Shown: one piece after another, positions 8,812 through 16,223 of the stretch | Numbering within the stretch: position 1 is the first letter of the stretch | Layout of the letters: each line of letters begins with the position of its first letter | Source: JBGPIT01 sp041485125 | GTDB lineage: Bacteria; Desulfobacterota; Binatia; UTPRO1 | Direction of reading: 5' to 3' | NCBI GenBank assembly: GCA_041485125.1 | Contig: JBGPIT010000054.1 | Span: 1 to 18,213, forward strand | Length of the DNA stretch: 18,213 bases | Position numbers and translations under genes: made by a program | The notes under the pieces: model-generated | What the model was told of the DNA's origin: nothing | Seen by the model: only the letters and a program-made list of their open reading frames with translations | The model's database searches: none

Positions 8812-9408
8812 ATGCAGGTGAACGTGACGTTTCGGCACATAGAAGCCACCGATGCCTTGCACCAGTACGCAGATGCCAAGGTGCAGCGGCTCGCCGACAA
8901 GTACCTCCACCGTCCCATCGACGCGCACGTCATTCTCTCGGTCGTGAAGCGGCGCCACTGCGCCGAGATCGTGTTGAACGGCGATCGGCATACGCTGAGC
9001 TCGAAGGAGGAGACCGCCGACCTCTACTCCGCGATCGATCTCGCGGTCGAGAAGCTCGAGCACCAGGCGCGGAAGCTCGCCGGTAAGCTGAAGGGTCTCA
9101 AGCACGCGGTGCCGTCGGCGCGCCGGCGCGCCGCCGCCTCGGCGGTGCCGGTCGAGAGCGCGCCGGCATCGCCCGGCCTGCGGGTCGACGTCATTCGCGC
9201 GGAGAGCTTCTCGCGCCGGAACGGCCCCGAGGTCATCAAGAGCACGCGCATGCCGGTGAAGCCGATGTCGGTGGAAGAGGCGGTCATGCAGATGGATTTG
9301 ATGAGCAACGAGTTCTTGGTGTTTCGCAACGCCGTCGACGCGACCCTCTGCGTGGTCTATCGGCGCAAGGACGGGAACTACGGCCTGATCGCGCCGGATT
9401 CGCCGTGA
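8812..9408 (+). CDS. hpf: ribosome hibernation promoting factor, long form
   Basis: HPF binds the 30S decoding centre in stationary phase and silences ribosomes. The 198-residue length indicates the long form, which in characterised bacteria dimerises 70S ribosomes by itself into 100S particles. The N-terminal S30AE domain (about 1-105) begins MQVNVTFRHIEATDAL. An Ala/Arg-rich linker (about 105-135) follows, and the C-terminal domain (about 136-196) carries the long-form signature KPMSVEEAVMQMDLMSNEF and a terminal YRRKDGNYGLI. A run of seven Gs followed by ATTC precedes the ATG as ribosome site. It lies 35 bases after rpoN in the conserved rpoN-hpf-ptsN order. Confidence 0.95.
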   Translation: MQVNVTFRHIEATDALHQYADAKVQRLADKYLHRPIDAHVILSVVKRRHCAEIVLNGDRHTLSSKEETADLYSAIDLAVEKLEHQARKLAGKLKGLKHAVPSARRRAAASAVPVESAPASPGLRVDVIRAESFSRRNGPEVIKSTRMPVKPMSVEEAVMQMDLMSNEFLVFRNAVDATLCVVYRRKDGNYGLIAPDSP

Positions 9409-9458
9409 CGTGCCGGGCAGCGTCCAGCCGCGCGCTTTCGCCGTCGCGGAGCCGCTGG

Positions 9459-9464
9459 TATAGA
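9459..9464 (+). promoter_or_regulatory. possible -10 element before ptsN
   Basis: TATAGA here matches the -10 consensus well and would start transcription about eight bases before the ptsN ATG. The hexamer 17 bases upstream (TTTCGC, 9436-9441) is a poor -35. The 70-base gap after hpf could thus hold a weak internal promoter, but nothing else supports it. Confidence 0.2.
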
Positions 9465-9478
9465 CGGGCGGGTTCGCG

Positions 9479-9940
9479 ATGAAGATCGTCGACATCCTCG
9501 CGCCAGAGGCGATCGTTTCCGAGATGCGGTCGACCTCGAAGATGGAGGCGCTGCAGGAGCTCGCCGCCGCCTTGCACGCCGAGCATCCCGAGATCGACCC
9601 GACGCGTCTCGTCGAGGTCCTGCTCGAGCGCGAGGAGCTCGGCAGCACCGCGATCGGCGAGGGCATCGCCATTCCGCACGGCAAGCTCGCCGGTGTTCCG
9701 AACGTGATCGCGGCGTTCGGGCGGAGCACGCGCGGCGTCGACTTCGACTCCCTCGACGGCACCCCGACGCGGCTTTTCTTTCTGCTCGTCGCGCCCGAGG
9801 ATTCCGCCGGTGTCCATCTGAAGGCGCTGGCGCGCGTCTCGCGGTTGTTGAAGGACAAGAGCTTCCGCGAGCGGCTCTTCGCGGCGAACTCGCGCGAGGA
9901 GCTCAACGCGGCGATCAAGGCCGAAGACGAGAAGTATTGA
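9479..9940 (+). CDS. ptsN: PTS IIA-like nitrogen regulatory protein EIIANtr
   Basis: EIIANtr is the terminal phosphocarrier of the nitrogen-related PTS. It transports no sugar; in model proteobacteria it regulates potassium transport, stress responses and other targets according to its phosphorylation. The 153-residue protein has the phosphorylatable His67 in the signature GIAIPHGK, followed by RSTRGVDFDSLDG and the FFLLVAPEDSAGVHL block, all typical of the fructose/mannitol-type EIIA fold. The ATG at 9479 is preceded by GGGCGGG. The nearby HPr and HPr kinase genes suggest HPr as the phosphate donor here. The dedicated donor NPr and Enzyme INtr are not in the window. Confidence 0.95.
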   Translation: MKIVDILAPEAIVSEMRSTSKMEALQELAAALHAEHPEIDPTRLVEVLLEREELGSTAIGEGIAIPHGKLAGVPNVIAAFGRSTRGVDFDSLDGTPTRLFFLLVAPEDSAGVHLKALARVSRLLKDKSFRERLFAANSREELNAAIKAEDEKY

Positions 9941-9960
9941 CGTTTCGGCCGCCCGCCGCG

Positions 9961-10012
9961 CGCGCCGCCTGCGCGGCGCGGAGGTTCGAGAATCGCCGCC
10001 CGCTGCCGGGCG
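9961..10012. repeat. two GC hairpins with identical CTGC loops between ptsN and hprK
   Basis: The first hairpin has an 8-bp perfect stem, CGCGCCGC (9961-9968) with GCGGCGCG (9973-9980). The second has a 6-bp perfect stem, CGCCCG (9997-10002) with CGGGCG (10007-10012). Both enclose the loop CTGC. No T-run follows either, so they are poor intrinsic terminators. They could be RNA processing or stabilising structures. GC-rich hairpins arise easily by chance at this base composition. Confidence 0.3.
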
Positions 10013-10015
10013 TGG

Positions 10016-10028
10016 TAGGCTGATCGCA
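10016..10028 (+). promoter_or_regulatory. possible -10 element giving a leaderless hprK transcript
   Basis: TAGGCT (10016-10021) sits six bases before the hprK ATG, the same distance as the candidate -10 before lptC. A transcript from it would start at or near the initiation codon. No clear -35 is visible at 16-18 bases upstream and no strong Shine-Dalgarno precedes the ATG, so the proposal is weak. Confidence 0.2.
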
Positions 10029-11026
10029 TGGTGACCGTCGCCGAGCTGCTCGAGGCACACGGCACATCCTGGAAGCTCACGCTGCTCGCCGGATCGTCGG
10101 CGACGTCGAACGCGATCACCGTGCCGCGCATCCAAAAGCCCGGCCTTGCGCTCTCCGGCTACATTCCAATGATCCATCCCGAGCGCGTGCAGGTGATCGG
10201 CAACACCGAGCTCGGCTACCTGCGCACACTCAGCGCGGAGGCCGCGGAACGCGCCGTCGAGCAGGTGTTCCGCGAGCGGATCGCCTGCGTCGTCGTGACC
10301 AACGGGACGGTGCCGCCGACCTATTTGGTCGAGGCGGCGACCCGTCATCAGCTGCCGCTGCTCGCCACCCCGCTCAAGAGCTCGGAGCTCATCCGGCGCC
10401 TGACCGGCTGGCTCGAGGATCAGCTCGCACCCCACACCTTGCTGCACGGGGTGCTCGTCGAGGTGCACGGGCTCGGCGTCCTCCTCCACGGCAAGAGCGG
10501 CATCGGCAAGAGCGAGGCGGCGCTCGACCTGATCTCGCGTGGCCACCGGCTCGTCGCCGACGACGTGGTCGAGGTGCGGTCGATCCGGCCGGGCTACGTC
10601 ATCGGGCGCGGCGCCGAGCTGATCCGCCATCACATGGAGATCCGTGGGCTCGGCATCATCAACGTGCAGGATCTCTTCGGCATCCTCGCGACGTTGCACC
10701 AGAAGGAGATCGATCTCGTCGCCGAGATGATCGAGTGGTCGCTGGAGGATCCCGCCGACCGGCTCGGGCTCGAGGACGACACCTACGAGATCCTCGGCGT
10801 CCCGCTGCCGATGGTCCGCATCCCGATCCGCCCCGGCCGCAGCATCGCGACCATCATCGAGGTTGCGGCCCGCAACCACGTGCTGAAGCGACTCGGCCGC
10901 CACACCGCGCGCGAGTTCGCGGCACGCCTCGACGACGCGATCGCGCGCCGTCGTGCAGCCGCGACGCCGGCGCCGCCGACGCCGCCGCGTCGCGCCTCGG
11001 GCGGCGGCGGAACCTCACGATCGTGA
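10028..11026 (+). CDS. hprK: HPr kinase/phosphorylase
   Basis: HprK phosphorylates HPr on a regulatory serine using ATP or pyrophosphate and removes it again by phosphorolysis. In proteobacteria it often regulates PTS phosphotransfer rather than classic CcpA repression. The 332-residue protein has the N-terminal domain (about 1-128) and the kinase domain. The latter has the catalytic His140 region LLHGVLVEV, Walker A GKSGIGKS (155-162), RGHRLVADDVVEV (171-183) with the acidic pair Asp178-Asp179, the HprK signature EIRGLGIINV (204-213) and the basic loop IPIRPGR (265-271). The last 25 residues are an Arg/Ala/Pro/Gly tail. Its presumed substrate, an HPr with a canonical Ser site, is encoded at 12323. 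The stop overlaps the rapZ GTG start. Confidence 0.97.
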   Translation: MVTVAELLEAHGTSWKLTLLAGSSATSNAITVPRIQKPGLALSGYIPMIHPERVQVIGNTELGYLRTLSAEAAERAVEQVFRERIACVVVTNGTVPPTYLVEAATRHQLPLLATPLKSSELIRRLTGWLEDQLAPHTLLHGVLVEVHGLGVLLHGKSGIGKSEAALDLISRGHRLVADDVVEVRSIRPGYVIGRGAELIRHHMEIRGLGIINVQDLFGILATLHQKEIDLVAEMIEWSLEDPADRLGLEDDTYEILGVPLPMVRIPIRPGRSIATIIEVAARNHVLKRLGRHTAREFAARLDDAIARRRAAATPAPPTPPRRASGGGGTSRS

Positions 11027-11895
11027 AAGAGAAGGTGCTCCACGTCGTGATCGTCACCGGCCTTTCCGGGTCGGGAAAGAGCACGGCGATCCGGGTGCTC
11101 GAGGACCTGGGCTTCTACTGCATCGACAATTTGCCGGTCGTGCTCACACCGCGCTTCATCGATCTCTGCGAGAACTCGGAGGAAGAGATCTCGCGCGTCG
11201 CGCTCGGCATCGATCTGCGCGAGCGCGCGTTCCTCGTCGATTATCCCGCCGTGATCGACGAGATCCGCCGCGCCGGGCACCACGTCGAGATCCTCTACCT
11301 CGACGCCGCCGACGACGTCCTGGTGCGGCGCTTCAGCGAGACCCGCCGCCCGCATCCGCTCGCCGAGGGGACGAACGTCGCCGCGGGGATCCGGCGCGAG
11401 CGCGAGAAGCTCGCGGATCTGAAGGCGCTCGCCGACCGCATCATCGACACCTCCGCCTACACCGTCCATCAGCTTCGCGACGAGCTGCGCGGCTCGCTGC
11501 AGGGCGGGGTGCTGGGCGAGGCGGTCATGCGGGTATTCTTGGTGTCGTTCGGCTACAAGTACGGCTTGCCGACGGATACCGATCTGGTGCTCGACGTGCG
11601 CTTCCTGCCGAATCCGTTCTTCGTCGACGAGCTCCGTGCGCTCGACGGTACCGATCCCGCGGTCGCGAGCTACGTCCTCGATCGCGACGAGACCCGCGAG
11701 TTCCTCGATCGCACCATGGGGCTGCTCGACTTCGCGTTGCCGCTCTACGAGCGCGAAGGAAAGCGCTACCTGACGGTCGGGCTCGGCTGCACCGGCGGCC
11801 GCCATCGCTCGGTCGTGTTGGTCGAGGAGCTCGAGCGCCGGCTCGCCGGTCACGGCTATCCCGTCAAGGTCCAACACCGGGACGCGGCGCGATGA
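11023..11895 (+). CDS. rapZ: RNase adapter protein RapZ (YvcJ family nucleotide-binding protein)
   Basis: RapZ is a P-loop protein. In E. coli it binds glucosamine-6-phosphate and the sRNAs GlmZ/GlmY and delivers GlmZ to RNase E, tuning GlmS and hence envelope aminosugar supply; the Bacillus homologue YvcJ hydrolyses GTP. The 290-residue protein has Walker A GLSGSGKS (13-20), FYCIDNLPV (31-39), FLDADDxxLxRRF-like and ETRRPHPL motifs, SFGYKYGLP, and the C-terminal GCTGGRHRS (255-263). The frame is open further upstream, but the GTG at 11023 overlaps the hprK TGA as GTGA and gives the normal family length. It overlaps the next gene's ATG by four bases. Whether GlmZ-type sRNAs exist in this organism is unknown. 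Confidence 0.95.
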   Translation: MKEKVLHVVIVTGLSGSGKSTAIRVLEDLGFYCIDNLPVVLTPRFIDLCENSEEEISRVALGIDLRERAFLVDYPAVIDEIRRAGHHVEILYLDAADDVLVRRFSETRRPHPLAEGTNVAAGIRREREKLADLKALADRIIDTSAYTVHQLRDELRGSLQGGVLGEAVMRVFLVSFGYKYGLPTDTDLVLDVRFLPNPFFVDELRALDGTDPAVASYVLDRDETREFLDRTMGLLDFALPLYEREGKRYLTVGLGCTGGRHRSVVLVEELERRLAGHGYPVKVQHRDAAR

Positions 11896-12326
11896 TCGGC
11901 ATCGTTCTCGTGGGCCATGGTGCCCTCGCCGAGGCGGCGCTCAGCAGCCTCGAGAGCGTGCTCGGCCATCCGGTGCCCGGGATGGTCGCCGTCGGCGCGC
12001 AGGCCGATGACAGCCTGGCGCGGCTGAAGGAGCGCATCGCGGAGGCGGTGCGCAGCGTCGAGCAAGGGCAGGGGACGGTGATCCTGACCGACATGTTCGG
12101 CGACTCCGCGACCAACATCAGCGTCGCGCTCGCGCGCGAGGGGAAGATGGTCCAGGTCGTCACCGGTGTGAACCTCCCGATCCTCCTCAAGGTGATCTCG
12201 GCGCGCCACTCGATGGACCTCGAGACGCTCGCCACTTTCGTCGTCGACTACGGCCGCGATCACATCCTGCGCGCCGACCCCGGCATGGTCGCCGCGGCGA
12301 TCAAAGGTACACGCTCGCCGCGATGA
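11892..12326 (+). CDS. PTS mannose-type EIIA domain protein
   Basis: This 144-residue protein is a stand-alone EIIA of the mannose/sorbose PTS class. The phosphorylatable His9 lies in MIGIVLVGHG at the N-terminus, followed by the family segment GTVILTDMFGDSATNIS and VVTGVNLPILLKV. No EIIB, EIIC or EIID partners are present here, so a regulatory rather than transport role is inferred, as in other bacteria with rapZ-EIIA(Man)-HPr clusters. The long upstream open frame overlaps rapZ out of phase; the ATG at 11892 forms an ATGA junction with the rapZ stop and starts exactly at the family's conserved first strand. Its own stop overlaps the HPr start. Confidence 0.93.
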   Translation: MIGIVLVGHGALAEAALSSLESVLGHPVPGMVAVGAQADDSLARLKERIAEAVRSVEQGQGTVILTDMFGDSATNISVALAREGKMVQVVTGVNLPILLKVISARHSMDLETLATFVVDYGRDHILRADPGMVAAAIKGTRSPR

Positions 12327-12619
12327 GCAAGGAACGCGTCGGAGCGGATACCGTCCGGGCCGAGGTCGAGATCGTGAATCAGCTCGGGTTGCATGCCCGC
12401 GCCGCCGCGCGCTTCGTCGAGACCGCGAGCAAATTCATTGCCGAGATCACCGTCGCCAACGGTGAGGAGTCGGTCTCCGGCAAGAGCATCCTCGGCCTCA
12501 TGATGCTCGCCGCCGCGCAGGGGACGAAGCTCACGCTGGTCGCGACCGGCCCCGACGCCGAGGCCGCCGTCGATGCGCTCGGCGAGCTTGTCGCGCAACG
12601 TTTTCACGAGGGTACCTGA
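12323..12619 (+). CDS. ptsH: phosphocarrier protein HPr
   Basis: HPr is the small cytoplasmic phosphocarrier between Enzyme I and EIIA proteins. The 98-residue product has the catalytic His24 in LGLHARAAARF and the regulatory serine region SGKSILGLMML (Ser55). The latter closely matches the Ser46 site that HprK phosphorylates, so both phosphorylation sites look functional. It is about ten residues longer than usual at the N-terminus. The start overlaps the EIIA stop. The gene normally downstream, ptsI (Enzyme I), is not here: 132 bases later comes metK. The E. coli NPr paralogue is a possible functional label, but the Ser site and linked hprK favour HPr. Confidence 0.95.
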   Translation: MSKERVGADTVRAEVEIVNQLGLHARAAARFVETASKFIAEITVANGEESVSGKSILGLMMLAAAQGTKLTLVATGPDAEAAVDALGELVAQRFHEGT

Positions 12620-12694
12620 CGGGGCGATTCGCGACGCCATATCGTTCGCTGCGTCGTCGCGCCGACGCCAGTTCTCACGATGCCCGTTCTCACC

Positions 12695-12746
12695 TTGACC
12701 CTGCGCGACGGGGGCCGCTATAAATGCCGACTCACTTCTAGGAGGA
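12695..12746 (+). promoter_or_regulatory. metK promoter and ribosome binding site
   Basis: TTGACC (12695-12700) and TATAAA (12719-12724) each match five of six sigma-70 consensus bases with an 18-base spacer, the best such promoter in the window. Transcription would begin near 12731, giving a leader of about 20 bases. AGGAGGA (12740-12746) is a near-perfect Shine-Dalgarno five bases before the ATG at 12752. A leader this short leaves no room for a SAM riboswitch on this transcript. Confidence 0.7.
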
Positions 12747-12751
12747 ATCAC

Positions 12752-13960
12752 ATGCCGCTCAAGGACTTCCTGTTCACTTCCGAGTCAGTGTCCGAAGGTC
12801 ATCCCGACAAGATGTGCGACCAGATCTCGGACGCCATTCTCGATGCGCTGATCACCGCGGATCCGGAAAGCCGAGTCGCGTGTGAAAGCTTGGTGAAGAC
12901 CGGCATGGCCGTCGTCGCCGGTGAGATCACCTCCAACGCGGTGGTGCCGTACTCGGACATCGTCCGCCAGACCGTACGCGACATCGGCTACACCTCCTCG
13001 GAGATGGGCTTCGACGCCGACACCTGCGCGGTGCTGATCGCGATCGATCGCCAGTCGCCCGACATCTCCCAGGGCGTCACCGAAGGCGAGGGGCTGCACA
13101 AGGAGCAGGGCGCCGGCGATCAGGGCCTGATGTTCGGCTACGCCTGCGACGAGACCGAGGAGCTGATGCCGTTCCCGATCCAGATGGCGCATCAGCTGGT
13201 CGAGCGCTTGGCGAAGATCCGTAAGTCGGGCCAGCTCAAGTATCTGCGCCCCGACTCGAAGTCGCAGGTCACGGTCGAGTACCGCGACGGCCGCCCGGTG
13301 CGCATCGACTCCATCGTGGTGTCGACGCAGCACGCGCCCGAGGTGTCGCACGCGGAGCTCAGCCAGGCGGTGATCGAGGAGGTCATCAAGAAGACGATTC
13401 CGGCGGCGTACCTCGACGCCAAGACGCGCTTCCACGTCAACCCGACCGGGCGCTTCGTCGTCGGCGGTCCGATGGGCGATTGCGGTCTCACCGGCCGTAA
13501 GATCATCGTCGACTCGTACGGCGGCTACGGCCGTCACGGCGGCGGCGCGTTCTCCGGCAAGGATCCGTCGAAGGTCGATCGCAGCGCCGCCTACATGGCG
13601 CGCTACGTCGCCAAGAACGTCGTCGCGGCCGGTCTCGCGTCGCGTTGCGAGCTGCAGGTCTCGTATGCGATCGGTCTCGCCGAGCCGCTCTCGGTGCTCA
13701 TCGACACCTTCGAGACCGGAGTCCTTCCGGACGCCAAGATCGCGAGCGTGGTGCGCGAGGTCTTCGACTTCAAGCCGGCGGCGATCGTCCGCGCGCTCGA
13801 TCTGAAGCGGCCGATCTACCAGCGCACCGCCGCGTACGGGCACTTCGGCCGCCGCCCCGAGGGGCACTTCTTCACCTGGGAGCGGACCGATCGCGCCGAT
13901 GCGCTGCGCAGCGCCGCGGGTCTCCTCACTGCCGGCGCGCGCGCTGCGGCCGGGCGCTGA
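12752..13960 (+). CDS. metK: S-adenosylmethionine synthetase
   Basis: MetK makes S-adenosylmethionine from methionine and ATP. The 402-residue protein begins MPLKDFLFTSESVSEGHPDK with the ATP-binding GHPDK at 16-20. It contains GAGDQGLMFGYA (about 121-132), the FHVNPTGRFVVGGP and GDCGLTGRKIIVD blocks, the glycine-rich GGGAFSGKDPSKVDRSAAY loop and YGHFGRR near the C-terminus. All catalytic motifs look intact. The frame is open 24 codons further upstream, but the strong Shine-Dalgarno and the family N-terminus fix the start at 12752. It has its own promoter and is likely monocistronic, ending in a hairpin and facing a convergent gene. Confidence 0.97.
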   Translation: MPLKDFLFTSESVSEGHPDKMCDQISDAILDALITADPESRVACESLVKTGMAVVAGEITSNAVVPYSDIVRQTVRDIGYTSSEMGFDADTCAVLIAIDRQSPDISQGVTEGEGLHKEQGAGDQGLMFGYACDETEELMPFPIQMAHQLVERLAKIRKSGQLKYLRPDSKSQVTVEYRDGRPVRIDSIVVSTQHAPEVSHAELSQAVIEEVIKKTIPAAYLDAKTRFHVNPTGRFVVGGPMGDCGLTGRKIIVDSYGGYGRHGGGAFSGKDPSKVDRSAAYMARYVAKNVVAAGLASRCELQVSYAIGLAEPLSVLIDTFETGVLPDAKIASVVREVFDFKPAAIVRALDLKRPIYQRTAAYGHFGRRPEGHFFTWERTDRADALRSAAGLLTAGARAAAGR

Positions 13961-13970
13961 CCTGACCTGA

Positions 13971-13992
13971 GCGTCCGCGTGCGCGCGGACGC
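13971..13992 (+). terminator. hairpin after metK
   Basis: A perfect 9-bp stem, GCGTCCGCG (13971-13979) with CGCGGACGC (13984-13992), closes a TGCG loop ten bases after the metK stop. Only a weak T-rich stretch follows (TTCTT, about 13998-14002), so it is a plausible but not classical intrinsic terminator. It lies between convergent genes. A second 7-bp hairpin (14010-14016 with 14022-14028) overlaps the stop of the opposing gene. Confidence 0.5.
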
Positions 13993-14018
13993 AGCCGTTC
14001 TTGTGCGCGCCGCGGCGA

Positions 14019-14852
14019 TCAGCCGCGGCCGAGCGCACTCCGCGCCTCGCGCACCATCGCGACCAGGACGCGCCGCGCGTCCTCCCCGGAGCGGACCTCC
14101 TCGGGAAACGCGATCCGCACGCCGTGCAGCCGCTCGTCGGTTTGCACGCGCACACGGAATCCCAGGCGATCGACCGCGGTCATCGTCGCCTCGCGGGCGG
14201 CGACCTTGCCGAAGTGCTCGGCGATGATGACCAGGGCGGCGGCGTGGTCGGCATTCATGTGCTCGATGATGGCCGCGGCGACGTCGCTCAGCGGATCGGT
14301 GGTCGCGCCCGCGTAGTCGGTCGTCGCCACCCAGCCCATCGCCCCGAAGCCGGCGACGAAATAGATCTCCTCGATCGCCATGCGCCAGAACGCGAAGTCC
14401 TCGAACTCGACCCAATAGCGGGCATTCTCGTGGCGGGCGAGGTAGTCGTCGCGCACGGCCGCGGCGGCGTCTTCGCCGACCGGATCGACGGTGCCGACGA
14501 GCGTCGCGCGCGCGCCGGCGAGCGGATCCTCGCTCCACCCCGGCTGCGTCACCAGCAGGCTCGCGCGGCCGTCGCTCTCGAGGTTCTGCGTGTGCATCGC
14601 CATCGTGCTGATGAGGAACGTCGGCTGGCCCTGCGCGTCGAGGCCGTAGGGCATCACCGACGCGAAGGGATAGCCGGCGTGGCGGCGCGAGAGGGTGGCG
14701 AGCGTTCCGGTGCGACCGAGGTGGAGCAGCGTGCGCACGCGTTCGCCGAACGGCGGCTCCGGAACGGGCGGGAGGGGTGAGGCCGGTGCGCTGTGCGAGG
14801 GACGTGCGGCTCGCGGCGCGCCGGGTGTGACATCTGCCGTGTTCGACGCCAT
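14019..14852 (-). CDS. HugZ/HutZ-like pyridoxamine 5'-phosphate oxidase-fold protein with DUF2470 domain
   Basis: The 277-residue protein has a low-complexity Ala/Pro N-terminus (1-34). A PNPOx-like split-barrel domain follows (about 36-180; GRTGTLATLSRRHAGYPFAS and GRASLLVTQP are typical), and then a C-terminal DUF2470 domain (about 187-272; IIEHMNADHAAALVII). This combination is that of the HugZ/HutZ haem-utilisation or haem-degrading family, which is cytoplasmic and binds haem or flavin. No haem transporter genes are adjacent, so the ligand is inferred only. GAGGGG lies almost against the ATG at 14852, closer than ideal; an in-frame GTG at about codon 39 would start inside the fold and is less likely. 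It is divergent from the histidine kinase gene, 198 bases apart. Confidence 0.85.
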   Translation of the reverse strand: MASNTADVTPGAPRAARPSHSAPASPLPPVPEPPFGERVRTLLHLGRTGTLATLSRRHAGYPFASVMPYGLDAQGQPTFLISTMAMHTQNLESDGRASLLVTQPGWSEDPLAGARATLVGTVDPVGEDAAAAVRDDYLARHENARYWVEFEDFAFWRMAIEEIYFVAGFGAMGWVATTDYAGATTDPLSDVAAAIIEHMNADHAAALVIIAEHFGKVAAREATMTAVDRLGFRVRVQTDERLHGVRIAFPEEVRSGEDARRVLVAMVREARSALGRG

Positions 14853-14908
14853 ACCCCTCAGCTAGTACGCGGCGCCGATCGCGTCAAAGCGGGCGGACGC
14901 TGCGTGTC

Positions 14909-14948
14909 CCATACGCTCTATATGGTCGCCGTTGGCACACGCGGTGTG
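14909..14948. promoter_or_regulatory. two short inverted repeats in the divergent hugZ-like/kinase intergenic region
   Basis: CCATA-N7-TATGG (14909-14925) and CACAC-GCG-GTGTG (14936-14948) are perfect five-base dyads lying 10 bases apart in the 198-base gap between divergent genes. They could be operator sites. I see no convincing -35/-10 pair for either gene, although TATATG at 14919-14924 is -10-like. The short arms make chance occurrence quite possible. Confidence 0.25.
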
Positions 14949-15050
14949 TCGCGACCGCCCACCCGGCGCACGGGCCGCGCGGCGTGCGCTCGCATTCACG
15001 AGTGCTTGCCTGCGAAGCCCGCTGGCGCGCGCCTTGCTGCGGAGACCCGC

Positions 15051-16196
15051 GTGACCGAGCCCATGGCCGCCACCGCGACGCCGCCGCTTGTGTTTCAGTG
15101 CACCGTCTCCGACGGTCCGTTGCTCCAGCGTCGGACCGCGGTCGCCGCTCTTACCGCCGTGATCGTCGCGCTCTTCGCCCAGGGAACGGCGCTGATCGGC
15201 TCGAGCGCGTTCGCGACGATCGCGCTGATCGCCGCGGCGGGCGCGCTCGTAGTCGCCGGCGTCACGCTGCTCACCGTCGCGCGTCGCGAGCGTAAGCTCC
15301 CTGCCGACGCCCCGACCGGCGCCGATATCCGCGCGCTCTCGGAAACCGCCGAGCTGAGCCGCCACCTCGAGACCGTCCTCGCCGCGCTGCTCGACCTGCG
15401 CTCCGATAACGCCCTGCTGCGCGACGAGCTCACGCGCTCGGTCGGGCTCGTGCAACGCGCCAATCGTCTTGCCTCGGTCGGGCTCCTCACCGCCGGTCTT
15501 GCGCACGAGCTGCGCAACCCGTTGGTCGCGTTGCGGACGTTCGCGCAGCTCCTGCCGCAGCGCTGGGACGACGGCGATTTCCGCCGTGAGTTCTCGGGCG
15601 TCGTGCTGAGCGAGCTCGACCGCGTCGGCCGCCTGATGAACGACCTGCTGCTCTTCGCGCGCAATCAGAGCGCGTCCTTCGAGGAGAGCAGCGTCGAAGA
15701 CGTGCTCGCGACCGTCGTACCGCTGCTGCGCGCGCACGCGGCGAACAAGCACGTCACGATCGAGCTCGCCGTCGACGGCTCGGCGCCGCGCATCACGGCG
15801 AACGTCGCGCAGCTCCGCCAAGTCGTGATGAACCTCGGGTTGAACGCGCTCGAGGCGACACCCGCGGGCGGACGCGTGCAGATCGTCGCCTCCGGCGGCG
15901 GCGCCGGCGCGCCGGTTGCGACCGTGCGGGTGATCGATTCCGGTCCCGGGATCGCGCCCGAGCACGCCGCCCGCATCTTCGACCCGTTCTTCACCACGCG
16001 CGCCGATGGCACCGGCCTCGGGCTCCCGATCTCGCGCGAGATCATCGAGCGCCACGGCGGCCGTCTCGCCGTCGAAAGCGTTCCGGGGGCGGGCGCGACC
16101 TTCGCGATCGAGCTGCCCGCCGTTCCGACGGATTCTCCGACGAATCGCTCGGGCTGGCGCGCGGACGCCGCGGTCCATCTGCGGCTCGCCGACTGA
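15051..16196 (+). CDS. membrane sensor histidine kinase, orphan, NtrB-like core
   Basis: A two-component sensor kinase of 381 residues. Two closely spaced hydrophobic segments (about 31-48 and 53-76) form a hairpin in the inner membrane with almost no periplasmic loop. A coiled-coil-like linker (about 95-140) follows. The dimerisation/phosphoacceptor domain has His152 in LTAGLAHELRNPL; the ATPase domain has the N-box NLGLNALEAT (261-270), G1 DSGPGIAP (296-303), F-box FDPFFTT (310-316) and G2 GTGLGLPIS (320-328). All boxes are intact. The signal is probably membrane-based or internal, since no sensory domain is visible. No response regulator is encoded in the window. The frame is open upstream to 14793, but GGAGA at 15041-15045 suits the GTG at 15051; ATG at 15063 is an alternative. 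Confidence 0.93.
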   Translation: MTEPMAATATPPLVFQCTVSDGPLLQRRTAVAALTAVIVALFAQGTALIGSSAFATIALIAAAGALVVAGVTLLTVARRERKLPADAPTGADIRALSETAELSRHLETVLAALLDLRSDNALLRDELTRSVGLVQRANRLASVGLLTAGLAHELRNPLVALRTFAQLLPQRWDDGDFRREFSGVVLSELDRVGRLMNDLLLFARNQSASFEESSVEDVLATVVPLLRAHAANKHVTIELAVDGSAPRITANVAQLRQVVMNLGLNALEATPAGGRVQIVASGGGAGAPVATVRVIDSGPGIAPEHAARIFDPFFTTRADGTGLGLPISREIIERHGGRLAVESVPGAGATFAIELPAVPTDSPTNRSGWRADAAVHLRLAD

Positions 16197-16222
16197 CGCG
16201 CGACGATCGTCGTCGGCGCGTC
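16195..16222. terminator. possible bidirectional terminator hairpin between convergent genes
   Basis: GACGCGC (16195-16201) pairs perfectly with GCGCGTC (16216-16222) around a 14-base loop that itself holds the palindrome GACGATCGTC. It fills the 27-base gap between the kinase stop and the opposing small gene's stop. There is no T-run on either strand, so terminator function is only suggested by position. Confidence 0.3.
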
Positions 16223-16223
16223 G

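Noticed and set aside
10735..11022. Upstream extension of the rapZ frame into hprK
   Set aside because: RapZ begins at the P-loop region near its N-terminus, and the GTG at 11023 overlaps the hprK stop; the extension is a shadow of hprK.
12620..12751. SAM riboswitch upstream of metK
   Set aside because: The good promoter at 12695-12724 leaves a leader of only about 20 bases, and I see no conserved SAM-binding fold. A 7-bp stem at 12630-12636/12655-12661 lies upstream of the promoter and lacks a T-run.
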